In this document: piece by piece, positions 51,865 to 61,386 of the stretch
Layout: every line of letters starts with the position of its first letter
Position numbering within the stretch: position 1 is the stretch's first letter
Source of the DNA: JBCCGI01 sp039029355
GTDB taxonomy: Bacteria > Planctomycetota > UBA1135 > GCA-002686595
Reading direction: 5' to 3'
Assembly: GCA_039029355.1 (NCBI GenBank)
Contig: JBCCGI010000020.1
Location: 50,919-114,918 of the forward strand
DNA: 64,000 nt
Notes under the pieces: generated by a model
What the model saw: only the letters and a program-made list of their open reading frames with translations
Databases searched by the model: none
Told to the model about the DNA's origin: nothing
Made by a program: the position numbers and the translations under genes

Positions 51865-52854
51865 ATGAAGAACACTCCGCTCCTCAGTCTCCTGACCGCC
51901 GGCGCCCTGGTCGCGCCGGCTTCCGCTCAGTCCTTCGACCTGATCCTCCCGACGAAGGTTCAGATCGACAACTTCGCCACCGTTGTCGGATTCTCCGGCT
52001 CCCTCATCGTCAACACGGGGGTCGAGGAGATCGATCCCGCGGAGTGGGGCGCGGGCTACTTCTACAGCGAGTCGCCCGGACCGTTGACGGGGCAGATCTG
52101 CCGGCCGGCCCCGTCCTTCGGCACTCCGGTCGCGCCGGGGACCGCGGTCGGCATCGGCAACGCCGAGATGCTGGCCTTGCTCGATGGCTCTGAGACCCTC
52201 GCCAGCCAAGCGGAGGATCCCATGGCGCTCTCCTTTGGAGGCAGCGGCGTGTTCACTACGAGCGTGACGGGCTACGTCCAGTTCGGCGATCAGCGCGCGA
52301 CCTTCTCGCTGGAGGTCCAGGTGCAGGACGACGTACCGGGGTTCGCCGCCATCCTCGGCGCGCAGCGGGTCTCGTCCGTGTTTCATCCCTCGCCCTACGG
52401 CTACGTCGAGGCGGGGTGTCCGTTGCAGGGCTTCGAGCTTGGCCTCCACCCGGAGGGCGGGCCGGGCTTCGAACCGATCCAAGCCGTGGGCCTGGGCGCG
52501 AACCTCCCGTTTATCGGCCACCAGGGCCTGACCCTGCGCCCCGGCCCCACGCTCCCGCCCGCCGCGGGCAGCCCGTTCGTCGTCGTCGCCGGGCTGGACC
52601 CGAGCCCGAGCTTCGCCTACCTCGGCTGTGACCTCATCGACCTCCAGACCGTCCTGGCCACCGGCACCCTGACGGCGGGCCCGGGGGATGGCGCCTCCGC
52701 CGGGGAAGTGCCGGCGGTTCCCGTTCCGCTCCCGGACGATCCGGCCCTGGTCGGCACCGAGCTCGCGTTTCAGTGGGCCGTGGTGACGCCCCTCGCCGAG
52801 AACGGTGTGTTCTCGGCCTCGGATGTGCTGCGGATGACGATCGAGGCGCCGTAG
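51865..52854 (+). CDS. Secreted protein with C-terminal shared module
   Basis: A 329-residue exported protein. The signal peptide MKNTPLLSLLTAGALVAPASA is cleaved near residue 21. The mature protein is beta-rich and acidic, with no enzyme motif I recognise. Its last 110 residues follow the window's terminal-module pattern, including VPLPDDPALVGTELAFQWAV and a closing FSASDVLRMTI strand. It lies 268 bp after the sigma-fusion gene in the same direction, so it may be in the same regulon. It converges on the beta-helix gene across a long hairpin. Confidence 0.78.
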   Translation: MKNTPLLSLLTAGALVAPASAQSFDLILPTKVQIDNFATVVGFSGSLIVNTGVEEIDPAEWGAGYFYSESPGPLTGQICRPAPSFGTPVAPGTAVGIGNAEMLALLDGSETLASQAEDPMALSFGGSGVFTTSVTGYVQFGDQRATFSLEVQVQDDVPGFAAILGAQRVSSVFHPSPYGYVEAGCPLQGFELGLHPEGGPGFEPIQAVGLGANLPFIGHQGLTLRPGPTLPPAAGSPFVVVAGLDPSPSFAYLGCDLIDLQTVLATGTLTAGPGDGASAGEVPAVPVPLPDDPALVGTELAFQWAVVTPLAENGVFSASDVLRMTIEAP

Positions 52855-52875
52855 CGGCCGGTCTAAGGGAGGCCG

Positions 52876-52917
52876 GCTCGGTGCAGTCGCCGTCCCGAGA
52901 CGGTGGCTGCACCGAGC
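52876..52917. terminator. Bidirectional terminator-like hairpin
   Basis: GCTCGGTGCAG (52876-52886) and CTGCACCGAGC (52907-52917) form a perfect 11-bp outer stem, extended inside by CCGTC/GACGG. It lies between two convergent genes (stops at 52854 and 52996). No long T tract follows on either strand. Confidence 0.55.
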
Positions 52918-52995
52918 TCATTGACCGAGCACCGCTCCAAACTGGCGGCAAGGACAGAACCCCTCACCCGCAACACGCCGGGTTCGCCGCGCGCC

Positions 52996-54018
52996 CTACT
53001 TCCACTCCACCTGATAGCGCCCGCTGAACTCATCGGCGCCGATATCCACGTGCGCCCCAAGCCGGCGCGGCTCCCCGTCGACGTCGAGCTCGCCGGAGCC
53101 GCTCCAGGTGGGATCGCCGGCGCCGATGGCGGGTGAGAACGGCAGCAGGTGGTAGCCGTCGGACTTGAGCTCGGGGTCGACGTTCAGGTTGCCGATGCCC
53201 GGGTGGCCGCCCTCGATGATGCTGTAGGAGGCCTGCGGGCCGACCACGTTGTCGCTGTTGCCCCAGATGATCGAGTGCTTGATGACCGAGTGCACGCCGA
53301 AGTCGTGCACGCCCCCGCCGAACAGCGCCGTGTTGTTGGTCACCGTCGAGTGCAGCAGCGTCAGGGCGCCTCCGCCGAAGCCGGAGATGGCGCCGCCGCT
53401 CGTGCCGGCGGCGTTGCCGGTGAAGACCGAGCTCACGACCGTCGGGCGCGCGCCGTTCCACAGGAACAGGCCACCGCCGTCGTCGTCGGCGAAGTTGTCG
53501 GTGAAGAGGCAGCGCTCGATGCGCGGAGTGGACTTTCCGGTGACGTAGAGGGCCGCACCCCAGCAGCCGGCCTGGTTGCCGGTGAAGTGGCAGTTGCGGA
53601 TGGTCGGGCTGCTGGCCGCGATGAAGACGCCGCCGCCGTTGAACGTGTCCGCGACCGCCCCGGGCAGCGTGGCGCCGCCGGTGATGGTGAAGCCCTCGAG
53701 GAGTGCGGCGGACGTCTCGCGACCGCGGAAGAGGAAGCCGCGGTAGGGAGCCTCGGGGGTGCCCTCGCAATTGATGACGCAGCCCTCCGGGCCGGTCTCG
53801 CTGACCAGCTTCACGTCCTTGCCCCGGAAGTCGATATCGCGGTTCCCGGCGCCGCGGTAGGTCCCGCCCGCGACCAGGACCGTGTCGCCGGTCTGGGCGG
53901 CGTCGAGCGCGAGCTGGATCGTCTCGTACTCGGACGGGACGTGGAGCGTGTCCGCCGCGGAGCCGCCGGCGAAGGCGGCGAGGGCGAGGCCGAGGAACAG
54001 GGGCTGCTGAGGACGCAT
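52996..54018 (-). CDS. Secreted right-handed parallel beta-helix protein
   Basis: A 340-residue exported protein. The signal peptide MRPQQPLFLGLALAAFAGGSAA precedes the opening strand of many pectate-lyase-fold proteins (DTLHVPSEYETIQLALDAAQTGDTV). Successive helix turns show CHFTGNQA, CLFTDNFADDDGGG, SVFTGNAAGTSGGA, STVTNNTALFGGG and SIIWGNS, then a closing block (HLLPFSPAIGAGDP and GADEF). These repeats resemble polymorphic outer-membrane or choice-of-anchor beta-helix proteins; no polysaccharide-lyase catalytic residues were identified. The ATG at 54018 has AAGGA 5-6 nt upstream. The frame is open further upstream, but the signal peptide fixes this start. The protein ends without the shared terminal module. 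Confidence 0.85.
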   Translation of the reverse strand: MRPQQPLFLGLALAAFAGGSAADTLHVPSEYETIQLALDAAQTGDTVLVAGGTYRGAGNRDIDFRGKDVKLVSETGPEGCVINCEGTPEAPYRGFLFRGRETSAALLEGFTITGGATLPGAVADTFNGGGVFIAASSPTIRNCHFTGNQAGCWGAALYVTGKSTPRIERCLFTDNFADDDGGGLFLWNGARPTVVSSVFTGNAAGTSGGAISGFGGGALTLLHSTVTNNTALFGGGVHDFGVHSVIKHSIIWGNSDNVVGPQASYSIIEGGHPGIGNLNVDPELKSDGYHLLPFSPAIGAGDPTWSGSGELDVDGEPRRLGAHVDIGADEFSGRYQVEWK

Positions 54019-54079
54019 AGCTTTCCTTCTGAGGCTGTGGGGCCCGGCGCGGGCCCCTTCGTCAGGAGAAGCGTCGGCG

Positions 54080-54105
54080 CGCGCGACGCCTTGCGGCGTC
54101 GCGCG
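54080..54105. promoter_or_regulatory. Leader hairpin upstream of beta-helix gene
   Basis: A perfect 11-bp stem, CGCGCGACGCC (54080-54090) with GGCGTCGCGCG (54095-54105) and a TTGC loop, lies 62 nt before the beta-helix start. A second 7-bp GGGGCCC/GGGCCCC stem lies nearer at 54039-54057. Their position suggests 5'-leader structure; a terminator role is also possible. Apart from these, and the terminator further right, the 319-bp gap 54019-54337 shows nothing recognisable. Confidence 0.4.
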
Positions 54106-54292
54106 GGAATCTCGCGCCATCAGGGCAGGTGCGGCGGGTCCGGTGGGTCGCCTTCGAGCCGAAGCCGGAGCCTCTCGAACGCCGCGACGGGGGCTATGCG
54201 AAGCCCCGCGAGCTAGGCCTCCCCTCCTCTACGTTCGCGCGAAGTGCGTTGCTCTACCCCGGCGGCGCGTAGCGCTTCGGAGACGTCGACGT

Positions 54293-54331
54293 TGTCTCTT
54301 CCGGTGCGTCGCTCCCGCACCGGAAGAGACA
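54293..54331 (-). terminator. Strong terminator-like hairpin after FG-GAP gene
   Basis: TGTCTCTTCCGGTGC (54293-54307) and GCACCGGAAGAGACA (54317-54331) form a perfect 15-bp stem with a 9-nt loop, starting 6 nt past the stop of the leftward FG-GAP gene. It is the longest perfect short-loop stem I found in the window. It lacks a U tract on either strand. Confidence 0.7.
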
Positions 54332-54337
54332 GCGCGG

Positions 54338-56113
54338 CTACGGAACCAACTGCACCGCAACCCGGTTGCTCGCCTGGACGTGCCAGCCGTTGTCCGCGTC
54401 GATCAGGCTCGCGCCGAAGTAGAACGTGAGGCCGACGAAGGGCGCCAGGATCCCCGGCAGGACCCGGCCGCGCCCGACGAAGTGGCCGTTGGCGTCGACC
54501 GCGCCGGTGTTGTTGTGCACGAAGAGCTTGAGCCCGGACACGGACGAGTTCAGGCTCCAAAGCGGGTCGAACGCCAGCGGGTAGACCGAAGCGTCGTCCA
54601 TGATCCCGGGCCAGTCCGTCGGGGTCTGGTTCGCCAGGATGACGCAGGCGTCCCCCGCCGCGGCCGTGCCGGCGTCGACGAAGAACGTCAGGAGCGTGCT
54701 CTCGCTGTTCACCATGACCGGGGCGGAGTCGTCGGTCTGCAGGACGCGGTTGGCGAGGACCGAGAGGCGCGATAGGCGCGTCGGGTCCGGGGGATCCGTA
54801 CGACCCAGCCCGATCGTGACCACCTTGCCGGCGCTCGCGCCGTCGGTGGGGATCCCGGCGACGATCTCGTTCCAGCCGTCGTTGTCGAGGTCTCCGAAGG
54901 CGAGCGAGGAGATCTGCCCCTCGGCAGTGTCCCAGAGCATGTGCGCCAGCGAGGCGGGGTTCGGCAGGCATGGAGGCGTGTCGAGGTCCGGGATGCAGCC
55001 GCCGGTGGTGATCCGGATAGCCCCGTCCACGCCGGTCGTGACGAACTCGTGCAGCCCGTCGCCGTCTAGGTCTCCCACCGAGGAGACCGCAACCCCCAAC
55101 CCGCTGGCCGTGCCGCCCGTGAGCTGTCCGTTCGTCAGCTGGTCACAGACCGAGCCGGACGTCCAGCGGGCGACGCCGGCCTCGCGCTGCAGCGCGGCCG
55201 GGGGATCGTCCCAGGTCCAGGCCAGGCCGTCGGGCCCGCCGGGCGCCCCCACCGGGCCCGCGTTCGCGAACTCGTCCGCACGGAAGCCGGAGCACACGCT
55301 CGAGGTGGGCCCGAAGAACGGCCCGCCCCAAACGGTCACCTGGTTCTGGGCCGCCGCGTTCTTGTAGTAGCCGATCGCCAGGTCGTTCACGACCCCGCCG
55401 CCGTTGAAGCTCCCCGCCACGAGGCGGCGCCCCCAGCGCCAGATGTTGGCCGCGCCGACCGGCGGCACCTGGCTCTGGATCACCCCGGGACCAAAGGGCG
55501 CGGCGGTCTGGCCGGAGAAGAGGAGCACCATGCCCAGCGACCCCGTGACCGGCTGGGGCGTCCACTCCGGAGCCCCCACCGCGTAGTCCCGCCAGCCGTC
55601 GCCGTCGAGGTCGTCGAGGATCGCGATGGCGCTGCCCACCGCAGGCGTGCCGCCGTCGAACAGGAAGCCCTGGCGGAAGACCTGGGCCTCGACCTCGTCG
55701 AAGTTCGGGCCGAGGAACTGGAATACCGCGCCGCGTCCGAAGCTCATCGCCGGGGCGCCGACGACGACGTCCTGGTGCCCGTCGCCGTTCAGATCGCCGA
55801 CGTCGAAGGCCGCGCCGAACCCGTTCGATCCGTCGAGGGCCGGAGTCGAGCCGTCCGCGAGGAACGGAAGGAGGTCGTGCAGGCCCTCGAGCACGACCTG
55901 GTCGCGACCGCCGATCGTGTAGAGGCGATCGTCGTTCCCGTCGCCGTCCATGTCCGCGACGCCGACGACCTGGCCCAGGCTGTCGCCCGGCGAGCTCCCG
56001 AACACGGGGTCCGCGAAGAACTGGGCCTCCTCGAGGCCCGACTGCGCGGCGGTGGCCGCCGCCAGGGTGATCCAGGTGCCGATCGAGAGCGCTTTCGGTG
56101 TGTGTGCTTGCAT
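54338..56113 (-). CDS. Secreted FG-GAP/integrin-alpha-like repeat protein with terminal module
   Basis: A 591-residue exported protein. The N-terminus (MQAHTPKALSIGTWITLAAATAAQ) is a signal peptide. Several FG-GAP repeats with calcium-binding loops follow: VADMDGDGNDDRL, VGDLNGDGHQDVVVGAP, LDDLDGDGWRDYAVGAP, VGDLDGDGLHEFV and GDLDNDGWNEIVAGIP, giving a seven-bladed-propeller-like fold. The last 120 residues form the window's shared terminal region (ACVILANQTPTDWPG, GAVDANGHFVGRGRVLPG, a closing NRVAVQLV strand). It probably acts at the cell surface in adhesion or matrix binding. It is followed by a strong hairpin and faces away from the second sigma-fusion gene. Confidence 0.86.
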   Translation of the reverse strand: MQAHTPKALSIGTWITLAAATAAQSGLEEAQFFADPVFGSSPGDSLGQVVGVADMDGDGNDDRLYTIGGRDQVVLEGLHDLLPFLADGSTPALDGSNGFGAAFDVGDLNGDGHQDVVVGAPAMSFGRGAVFQFLGPNFDEVEAQVFRQGFLFDGGTPAVGSAIAILDDLDGDGWRDYAVGAPEWTPQPVTGSLGMVLLFSGQTAAPFGPGVIQSQVPPVGAANIWRWGRRLVAGSFNGGGVVNDLAIGYYKNAAAQNQVTVWGGPFFGPTSSVCSGFRADEFANAGPVGAPGGPDGLAWTWDDPPAALQREAGVARWTSGSVCDQLTNGQLTGGTASGLGVAVSSVGDLDGDGLHEFVTTGVDGAIRITTGGCIPDLDTPPCLPNPASLAHMLWDTAEGQISSLAFGDLDNDGWNEIVAGIPTDGASAGKVVTIGLGRTDPPDPTRLSRLSVLANRVLQTDDSAPVMVNSESTLLTFFVDAGTAAAGDACVILANQTPTDWPGIMDDASVYPLAFDPLWSLNSSVSGLKLFVHNNTGAVDANGHFVGRGRVLPGILAPFVGLTFYFGASLIDADNGWHVQASNRVAVQLVP

Positions 56114-56384
56114 GTGAGTCTCCGGACCGGGGAGGTCGCCTAGGTGGAGGCGCGGGGCGGGCTCCTTGCCGCCCCACGCGCGTCGCCGGCTCTAGGCGAA
56201 ACAGAGCGGCGTGGGGATTCAGCGAACTCGGGATCCGCGCGACGCGGGGACGCCCGCGGGCGCGCTTCGCGGCCGTCCGCCGGTTTTCCACGGAAAGCTG
56301 AACTCCCCGGCTCCGCGGGCTTCGCCTAGCCTGGAGGCTGATGCCGCGACCCCCTCTCGCGGCGCCGACACCGCGACGAGCTGC

Positions 56385-58982
56385 ATGACGATCTCCGACA
56401 TCGAGACCTGGCTGGATCACCACCCCCACTACCTGCGCTCCGTGGCGGCCCGCTGCACGCGGGACCGAAGTCTGGCCGACGATCTCGTGCAGGAAACGCT
56501 CCTCTACGCTCTCAGGAAGCCGCCGCGCGACACGAAGAGCCCGCGCCGCTGGCTGAGCCGCGTGCTGCGCAGCTTCGCCATCACCTGGGCCAACGCCGAC
56601 CGTTCGCGGCGCGACCGGGAGCTCTACGCCTGGGAGCCCCAGGAGTCCCCGAAGGTCCGCGACGGGCGCCAGCGCGAGGAGCAGCTGCGGCTGGTGCGCC
56701 GGGCGGTCGGCGAGATGCGCGAGCCCTATCGCTCGACCATCGAGCAGCGCTACTTCGAAGGGCTCGGGCCCCAGGACATCGCCCGCCGCCAGGGCGAATC
56801 CGTGCACACCATCAAGACCCGCCTGCGCCGCGCGCGGGCGCTCCTGCGCACGAGCCTCGAGCGGACGCATGGTGGCGAGGGACGGAGCCGGACGCTGCCG
56901 GCCTGCCTGGTCGCTTTGCTGCGGCGGGCAGGCGAGGGACGAGCAGGCGTACGGCGCTACGGCGCCCTGTGGGCCTCCGCCGCCCTCGGTGTGATGGCTC
57001 TCCCGCTGCTCCTCCTCGGAGCGAGCGGGGGCCGCACGGGCGAGCCTGCTCCCCCGACTTCGGCGCCCGCGACGGGGTTGGACGTGGCCGCGCTCGCGAC
57101 TCCCGCGCCGTCGGCCGAAGGGCATCGCGCGGTGGACCGCCTCCCCCTCGACGTCGCGTTGTCGGAGGCGAGCGCCGCGCCCGTCCCCGCGATCCCGTGC
57201 CTGGCCCTCGACGCCGACGGACGCCCGGTCCCCGGCGTGTCGCTCGCGTTCCGGCCCGACGGGGACGTTGCTCGTTCGCCGGAGGCCGTCACCGACGCGG
57301 AGGGACGAGCCTGGTTCGGAGGGGCCCTGGAACCCGGCACGATCGAGGCCACCGGTTCCTGGGCCACGCTCTACGAGGCGCGCCTGCACGGCTTCGCGCC
57401 GCAGCGGGCGGTCACGGTCGTCGTCGCGCCCGCGCGCGACGTGGCGGGCTCGGTCACCGACCTCGCGGGGAATCCGCTCAAGGGAGTGCAGATCGGGCTG
57501 CCCACGCGCAAGACGGACCGCGACGTGCGCTCCCAGCTGCACAGCGCCATCCGCTCCGGGACGCTGTGGGAGCGCACCAACGCGGCCGGCCGGTTCGCGC
57601 TCGGGCATGTCCCCGAGATCCCCGACATGGAGTTCCTCGCCCTGGCGCCCGGCTTCCGCGAGCAGCGCTTCGAGCTCGGCGCGGGGAGTCACGAGGACCT
57701 GGTGATCCGGCTCGCCCCGTCCGGGGGGCGCTCCAACGCGAGCGGAGAAGAAGCCCTCCTCCGGATCCAGGGCCGCGTGGTCGATGCGTCCTGGACTCCT
57801 CTGCGCGAGGCCCAGGTGTCGGCGGGCAAGCGCCTGGTCTCCACCGACGCCGAAGGGCGGTTCGAGCTCAGCCTCGATCTGCGCCGCGGTCGACTGGCGA
57901 ACCTGCTCCACGACCTGGGGGACGACTTCCCGGCCGTGGTGGCGATCGCCGCTGGGCACCAGCCAGCGCTGGCCTACGGCGTCCGTCCCGGGGGCGAGGT
58001 CGTGCTGCGCCTTGGTCCCCCACCCCGCGCGCTCCAGGGGCGCGTCGTCGACCGCGCAGGTTCGCCACTGGCCGGTGTGCGCGTGGCGCCGCACGAGGTC
58101 TTTCAGGTCGCCAACACGGACCTGGAGCGCTCCCTGGGCGGCGACCCGAAGCGGGGCAGGTCGCCCCAGAATCCCTACGAGGTCGTCACCGACGAGCGTG
58201 GCGAGTTCCTCCTCCCCGGCCTCTTCGATCGCCCCTATCGCCTGCTCCTGCGGGACCCGGCCTCGGGTGCGCGCAGGCTGACGGACGAGGTGGTCGTGGA
58301 CGGCGTGCCGCTCGAGCTAAGCCTGGGGCCGCCGGAGGTCTGGCGTACCGTCGCCGGGCGGGTGACCGATCCGAGCGGGGTGCCGCTCGCCGCCGGCCTC
58401 GTGACGGTCGTGGCGGACATCCAGCACCTGAGGCACGGTCGCGCGCGTTTCGGCACCCGCACCGAGGTGCTGACCTCGACCGTGCTCAAGGCGGACGGGA
58501 CCTTCCTGCTCGAGGACGTGCCGAAGGAGGGCGCCTACCTGAGCGTGCTCGCCCACCGCGCGGCCTTCTTCGGGCGCGAGGGCGGCCTCGGCGAGCCGCT
58601 GGCTACGAGCCTCACCGGTCTCGAGCTCACGGTCCCGCGCAACGCGCGCCTCGAGCTGGAGCTGCCCGCCGGCGCGGCGGATCGGTTCCAGGTGTTCGAC
58701 GCGGACGGGCGCTTGGTGTTCGTCCTGGAGGACGCGCACGAGCCGACGCCGCCCCTGCGGCGGGTAAAGAGCCACCCGATCCCCACGGCGGCGGCGGGCG
58801 CGGCCGAGCCCTTGGAGCTGGTCCTGCCCGAGGACGCCGCGCTGCTCGTGCTGTACGAGCGCTGCCGGACGGTGGCGCGGCTCGAGCTCGACCTGCGTCC
58901 CGGAGAGGTGCAGCGACTTGCGGTGGACCGCTCGCTCCTCGTGCCCGACGAGCCTCCCCCGCCCGCGACGTCCACGCATTGA
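56385..58982 (+). CDS. Second membrane-anchored sigma factor/carboxypeptidase-regulatory fusion
   Basis: An 865-residue protein with the same layout as the gene at 48858. Sigma region 2 (about 10-75) contains RSLADDLVQETLLYALRKPP, and region 4 (about 110-160) contains RSTIEQRYFEGLGPQDIARRQG followed by HTIKTRLRRARALL. A single TM helix at about 192-214 (ASAALGVMALPLLLL) leads to a 640-residue extracytoplasmic region of CarboxypepD_reg-like units (VAGSVTDLAGNPLKGVQIGLP, LQGRVVDRAGSPLAGVRV, VAGRVTDPSGVPLAAGLVTV). The ATG at 56385 was chosen because sigma homology starts at once; the upstream open part has none. It is bracketed by secreted FG-GAP and beta-helix genes, possible targets. No separate anti-sigma gene is seen. 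Confidence 0.89.
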   Translation: MTISDIETWLDHHPHYLRSVAARCTRDRSLADDLVQETLLYALRKPPRDTKSPRRWLSRVLRSFAITWANADRSRRDRELYAWEPQESPKVRDGRQREEQLRLVRRAVGEMREPYRSTIEQRYFEGLGPQDIARRQGESVHTIKTRLRRARALLRTSLERTHGGEGRSRTLPACLVALLRRAGEGRAGVRRYGALWASAALGVMALPLLLLGASGGRTGEPAPPTSAPATGLDVAALATPAPSAEGHRAVDRLPLDVALSEASAAPVPAIPCLALDADGRPVPGVSLAFRPDGDVARSPEAVTDAEGRAWFGGALEPGTIEATGSWATLYEARLHGFAPQRAVTVVVAPARDVAGSVTDLAGNPLKGVQIGLPTRKTDRDVRSQLHSAIRSGTLWERTNAAGRFALGHVPEIPDMEFLALAPGFREQRFELGAGSHEDLVIRLAPSGGRSNASGEEALLRIQGRVVDASWTPLREAQVSAGKRLVSTDAEGRFELSLDLRRGRLANLLHDLGDDFPAVVAIAAGHQPALAYGVRPGGEVVLRLGPPPRALQGRVVDRAGSPLAGVRVAPHEVFQVANTDLERSLGGDPKRGRSPQNPYEVVTDERGEFLLPGLFDRPYRLLLRDPASGARRLTDEVVVDGVPLELSLGPPEVWRTVAGRVTDPSGVPLAAGLVTVVADIQHLRHGRARFGTRTEVLTSTVLKADGTFLLEDVPKEGAYLSVLAHRAAFFGREGGLGEPLATSLTGLELTVPRNARLELELPAGAADRFQVFDADGRLVFVLEDAHEPTPPLRRVKSHPIPTAAAGAAEPLELVLPEDAALLVLYERCRTVARLELDLRPGEVQRLAVDRSLLVPDEPPPPATSTH

Positions 58983-58994
58983 CGGTGCGTGCGA

Positions 58995-59035
58995 TCCGGT
59001 CGGCCCCGCGGTATAGACCGAGGGCGCCGACCGGA
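58995..59035. terminator. Hairpin between convergent sigma-fusion and beta-helix genes
   Basis: TCCGGTCGGC (58995-59004) and GCCGACCGGA (59026-59035) form a perfect 10-bp stem, with CCC/GGG extending the pairing inside a 21-nt loop. It begins 13 nt after the sigma-fusion stop. No T tract follows, so efficiency is uncertain. Confidence 0.5.
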
Positions 59036-59154
59036 CCTTGGCGGTTGCGGTCCCCGACTGTGCGCCGACCGGCGTGCAGTCCCGCGCCATGCGGGCTCCT
59101 ACCAGCGGGCGCGCCTGGACCGACGGGGCCCCGCGAGCGCTGCGGCTCTCACCC

Positions 59155-61386
59155 TCACTGGATGATCACCCGCGCGGGGTTGCTTGGGTGCCGGAACCCG
59201 AGCAGCACGTCGCTGGCGTCGTAGTCCGCAACAAAGAAGGCGTGCCAGAGCGTGACCGGCAGCGGGAGGCTCGTCGTCGCCGGGACGCAGAAGTCGATCG
59301 TGGCCGCGCCGCCGATCGCGGGGAGGCTTCCCTGGGGCGGCGGCGCCCCCATCGAGGGCGCGGTGATGCAGGACGTGCCGGTCTCGAAGAAGAAGCCGGT
59401 GCCGATCACCAGCGCCTGGGAATAGCCGTCGAAGACGAGTGGCAGCAGGATCGTCCCGAAGGGGGTGCTCGGGTGCGTACCGGTGACCGAGCCGCCGAGG
59501 TACCACCTGCTCGTGACGGCGCCGGGGAGCGGGCTGGCCGATGAGGTCAGCGTGTAGGTGACCGAGCCGCCCAGCATCACCGTCGCCTCCACCGGCTCGA
59601 GCAGCGAGAGGACCGGCGGCAGCGGCGTGCCGCCGTAGTGGAAGCCCATGTCCGCCAGATCGCCTACAGCGCCGTCCGCGATCGGCGTCGCGGCCGGGTC
59701 GGTGGTCGCGGTGACGTACGGGGGCTGGCTCGGGAAGTCGAGCAGCGCGGGGTTGCCGGCATCCAGGCAGGCCAGCGCGGCCGGGTTGGCGGCGTCGCGG
59801 TCCAGGTAGTAGCTCTGGTTGGCTTGGATCGGCGAGACCGTGCCGGCCCCCACCACGAAGGGGTTGCCGACGGCCGGCGTCACCACGACGCTGCTCGTGC
59901 CGAGGGCGGCGTCGAGCGCCGAGTAGCGGACCGTGATCGTGGCGCCCATCTCCGTGCCGATCTCGGCCGAGCCGAGCGCGGTGTCCAGGGCGCCGACGTC
60001 GTCGTAGAGGATGCAGGTGTCCACCACGGCGGTGCTGGTTCCGTCGGCGAACAGCGCTCCCCCCACGAGCAAGGTCCCCGCGCTGTCGCGGGCGACGTTC
60101 TTGCTCCAGGTGCAGGTCCGGAAGCGCACGGTAGAGTTGGCCAGCGCGACGCCGCCTCCCTTGGCGGTTCCGCGGTTCTCGACGAACAGGACGTTGATGA
60201 AGTCGTCGGCGCCCAGGCCCGACAGGACGTCCGCGCCGGTGATGTTGACGGCTCCTCCCCCTTCCCCGGGGCCGGTGCCCGCGCGGTTCAGGTCGAAGAC
60301 CGAGTTCGTGACGCGGGTCGATTCGGGGCTGTCCGAGGCCAACCCGCCGCCGCGCTCGCGCGCGGTGTTGTCCTGGACCAGGCCGTAGTCCATCGCCAGG
60401 TTGACGCGCTCTCCAAGGAAGAGCCCCCCGCCCGACCCGTCTTGGGCCTGGTTGCGAAGGAAGCGGCAGTTGTCGATGTTCAGATTCATCTCCGCCCCGA
60501 TCACGGTCACGCCGTCGGAGTAGAGGCCGCCTCCGCCCTCGCCGGACCGCGAGATGTTGTCCTCGAGGTCCGTGTCCGAGAGCACGAGGAACGGGAAGTT
60601 GACCTCGTCCATCAGCTGGAAGTAGTCCCAGCAGATCCCACCGCCGGCGGCGCCCTCGTTCTCGTAGATGCGGCTGTCGAGGACGTCGCACGTCAGGGCT
60701 CGGACGTAGATCCCCCCGCCGCATTGGTACCCGTTGTCGGCGTCCTGAGCCACGTTCCCCGAGACGTCCAACGAGGTCAGCAGGGTGTGGTTCGAGTCGA
60801 TCGCGATCCCTCCGCCCTCCAGCGAGGAGCGGTTGTTGACGACCTCCGTGCTGGTGATCGCCGGCGTCGCGTCGGGGCCGACGTAGATACCGCCGCCCTG
60901 GCCGGTCGAGGTGCAGCCCTCCACGCGGCAGAACTGCAGCTCGGGGCTGCCCGCGACGATCTGCACGCCGCCGCCGTTGTCGGTCGCCGCTCCGCCGACG
61001 AAGACCAGACCGCGGATGAGGCTGCTCCCCGCGAGGACCGCGCAGCGTCCCGACAGGACCAGGGGGTCGCCGCCACGCACCTCCGGGCGGTTCAAGGGGC
61101 CGACCTCGGCGGCGCGGATCGTCACGCCGCTCAGGCCGAGGAGGAAGGGGTCGTAGCCCGTGCCGCCTTGCGGATACACCACGATTTCGTCGCCCGGAAC
61201 GGCCATCGAAATGGCCGCTTGGATCTGCATCTCCGCCGGCCCGCCGGTCATGGGGTCGGTACCCGAGGGGTGGACGACGATCGTCGACTGGGCGCCCGCC
61301 CATCCCGAGGCTGCGGTCAGCACCGCCACCGGGAGGATCGTCCGCACTCTCGTATGCCATCCGCGCACACTAAAATAAACATTCAT
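59155..61386 (-). CDS. Large secreted parallel beta-helix protein with terminal module
   Basis: A 743-residue exported protein. The signal peptide runs to about residue 33 (RTILPVAVLTAASGWAGAQ). Residues 35-530 form a right-handed beta-helix with many turns of the type NGGGVQIVAGSPELQFCRVEG, GQGGGIYVG, LEGGGIAID, GSGGGLFLG and AKGGGVALAN. A linker with GDLADMGFHYGG leads to the final 140 residues, which match the shared terminal module (WYLGGSVTG, GTILLPLVFDGY, a closing LGFRHPSNPARVII). No catalytic residues were recognised. The ATG at 61386 lies in a short A+T-rich patch; a downstream GTG just before the hydrophobic stretch is an alternative start. It converges on the sigma-fusion gene. Confidence 0.86.
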   Translation of the reverse strand: MNVYFSVRGWHTRVRTILPVAVLTAASGWAGAQSTIVVHPSGTDPMTGGPAEMQIQAAISMAVPGDEIVVYPQGGTGYDPFLLGLSGVTIRAAEVGPLNRPEVRGGDPLVLSGRCAVLAGSSLIRGLVFVGGAATDNGGGVQIVAGSPELQFCRVEGCTSTGQGGGIYVGPDATPAITSTEVVNNRSSLEGGGIAIDSNHTLLTSLDVSGNVAQDADNGYQCGGGIYVRALTCDVLDSRIYENEGAAGGGICWDYFQLMDEVNFPFLVLSDTDLEDNISRSGEGGGGLYSDGVTVIGAEMNLNIDNCRFLRNQAQDGSGGGLFLGERVNLAMDYGLVQDNTARERGGGLASDSPESTRVTNSVFDLNRAGTGPGEGGGAVNITGADVLSGLGADDFINVLFVENRGTAKGGGVALANSTVRFRTCTWSKNVARDSAGTLLVGGALFADGTSTAVVDTCILYDDVGALDTALGSAEIGTEMGATITVRYSALDAALGTSSVVVTPAVGNPFVVGAGTVSPIQANQSYYLDRDAANPAALACLDAGNPALLDFPSQPPYVTATTDPAATPIADGAVGDLADMGFHYGGTPLPPVLSLLEPVEATVMLGGSVTYTLTSSASPLPGAVTSRWYLGGSVTGTHPSTPFGTILLPLVFDGYSQALVIGTGFFFETGTSCITAPSMGAPPPQGSLPAIGGAATIDFCVPATTSLPLPVTLWHAFFVADYDASDVLLGFRHPSNPARVIIQ

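Noticed and set aside
49530..51875. Minus-strand 781-codon frame opposite the first sigma fusion
   Set aside because: The plus strand has clear sigma regions and carboxypeptidase-regulatory-like repeats.
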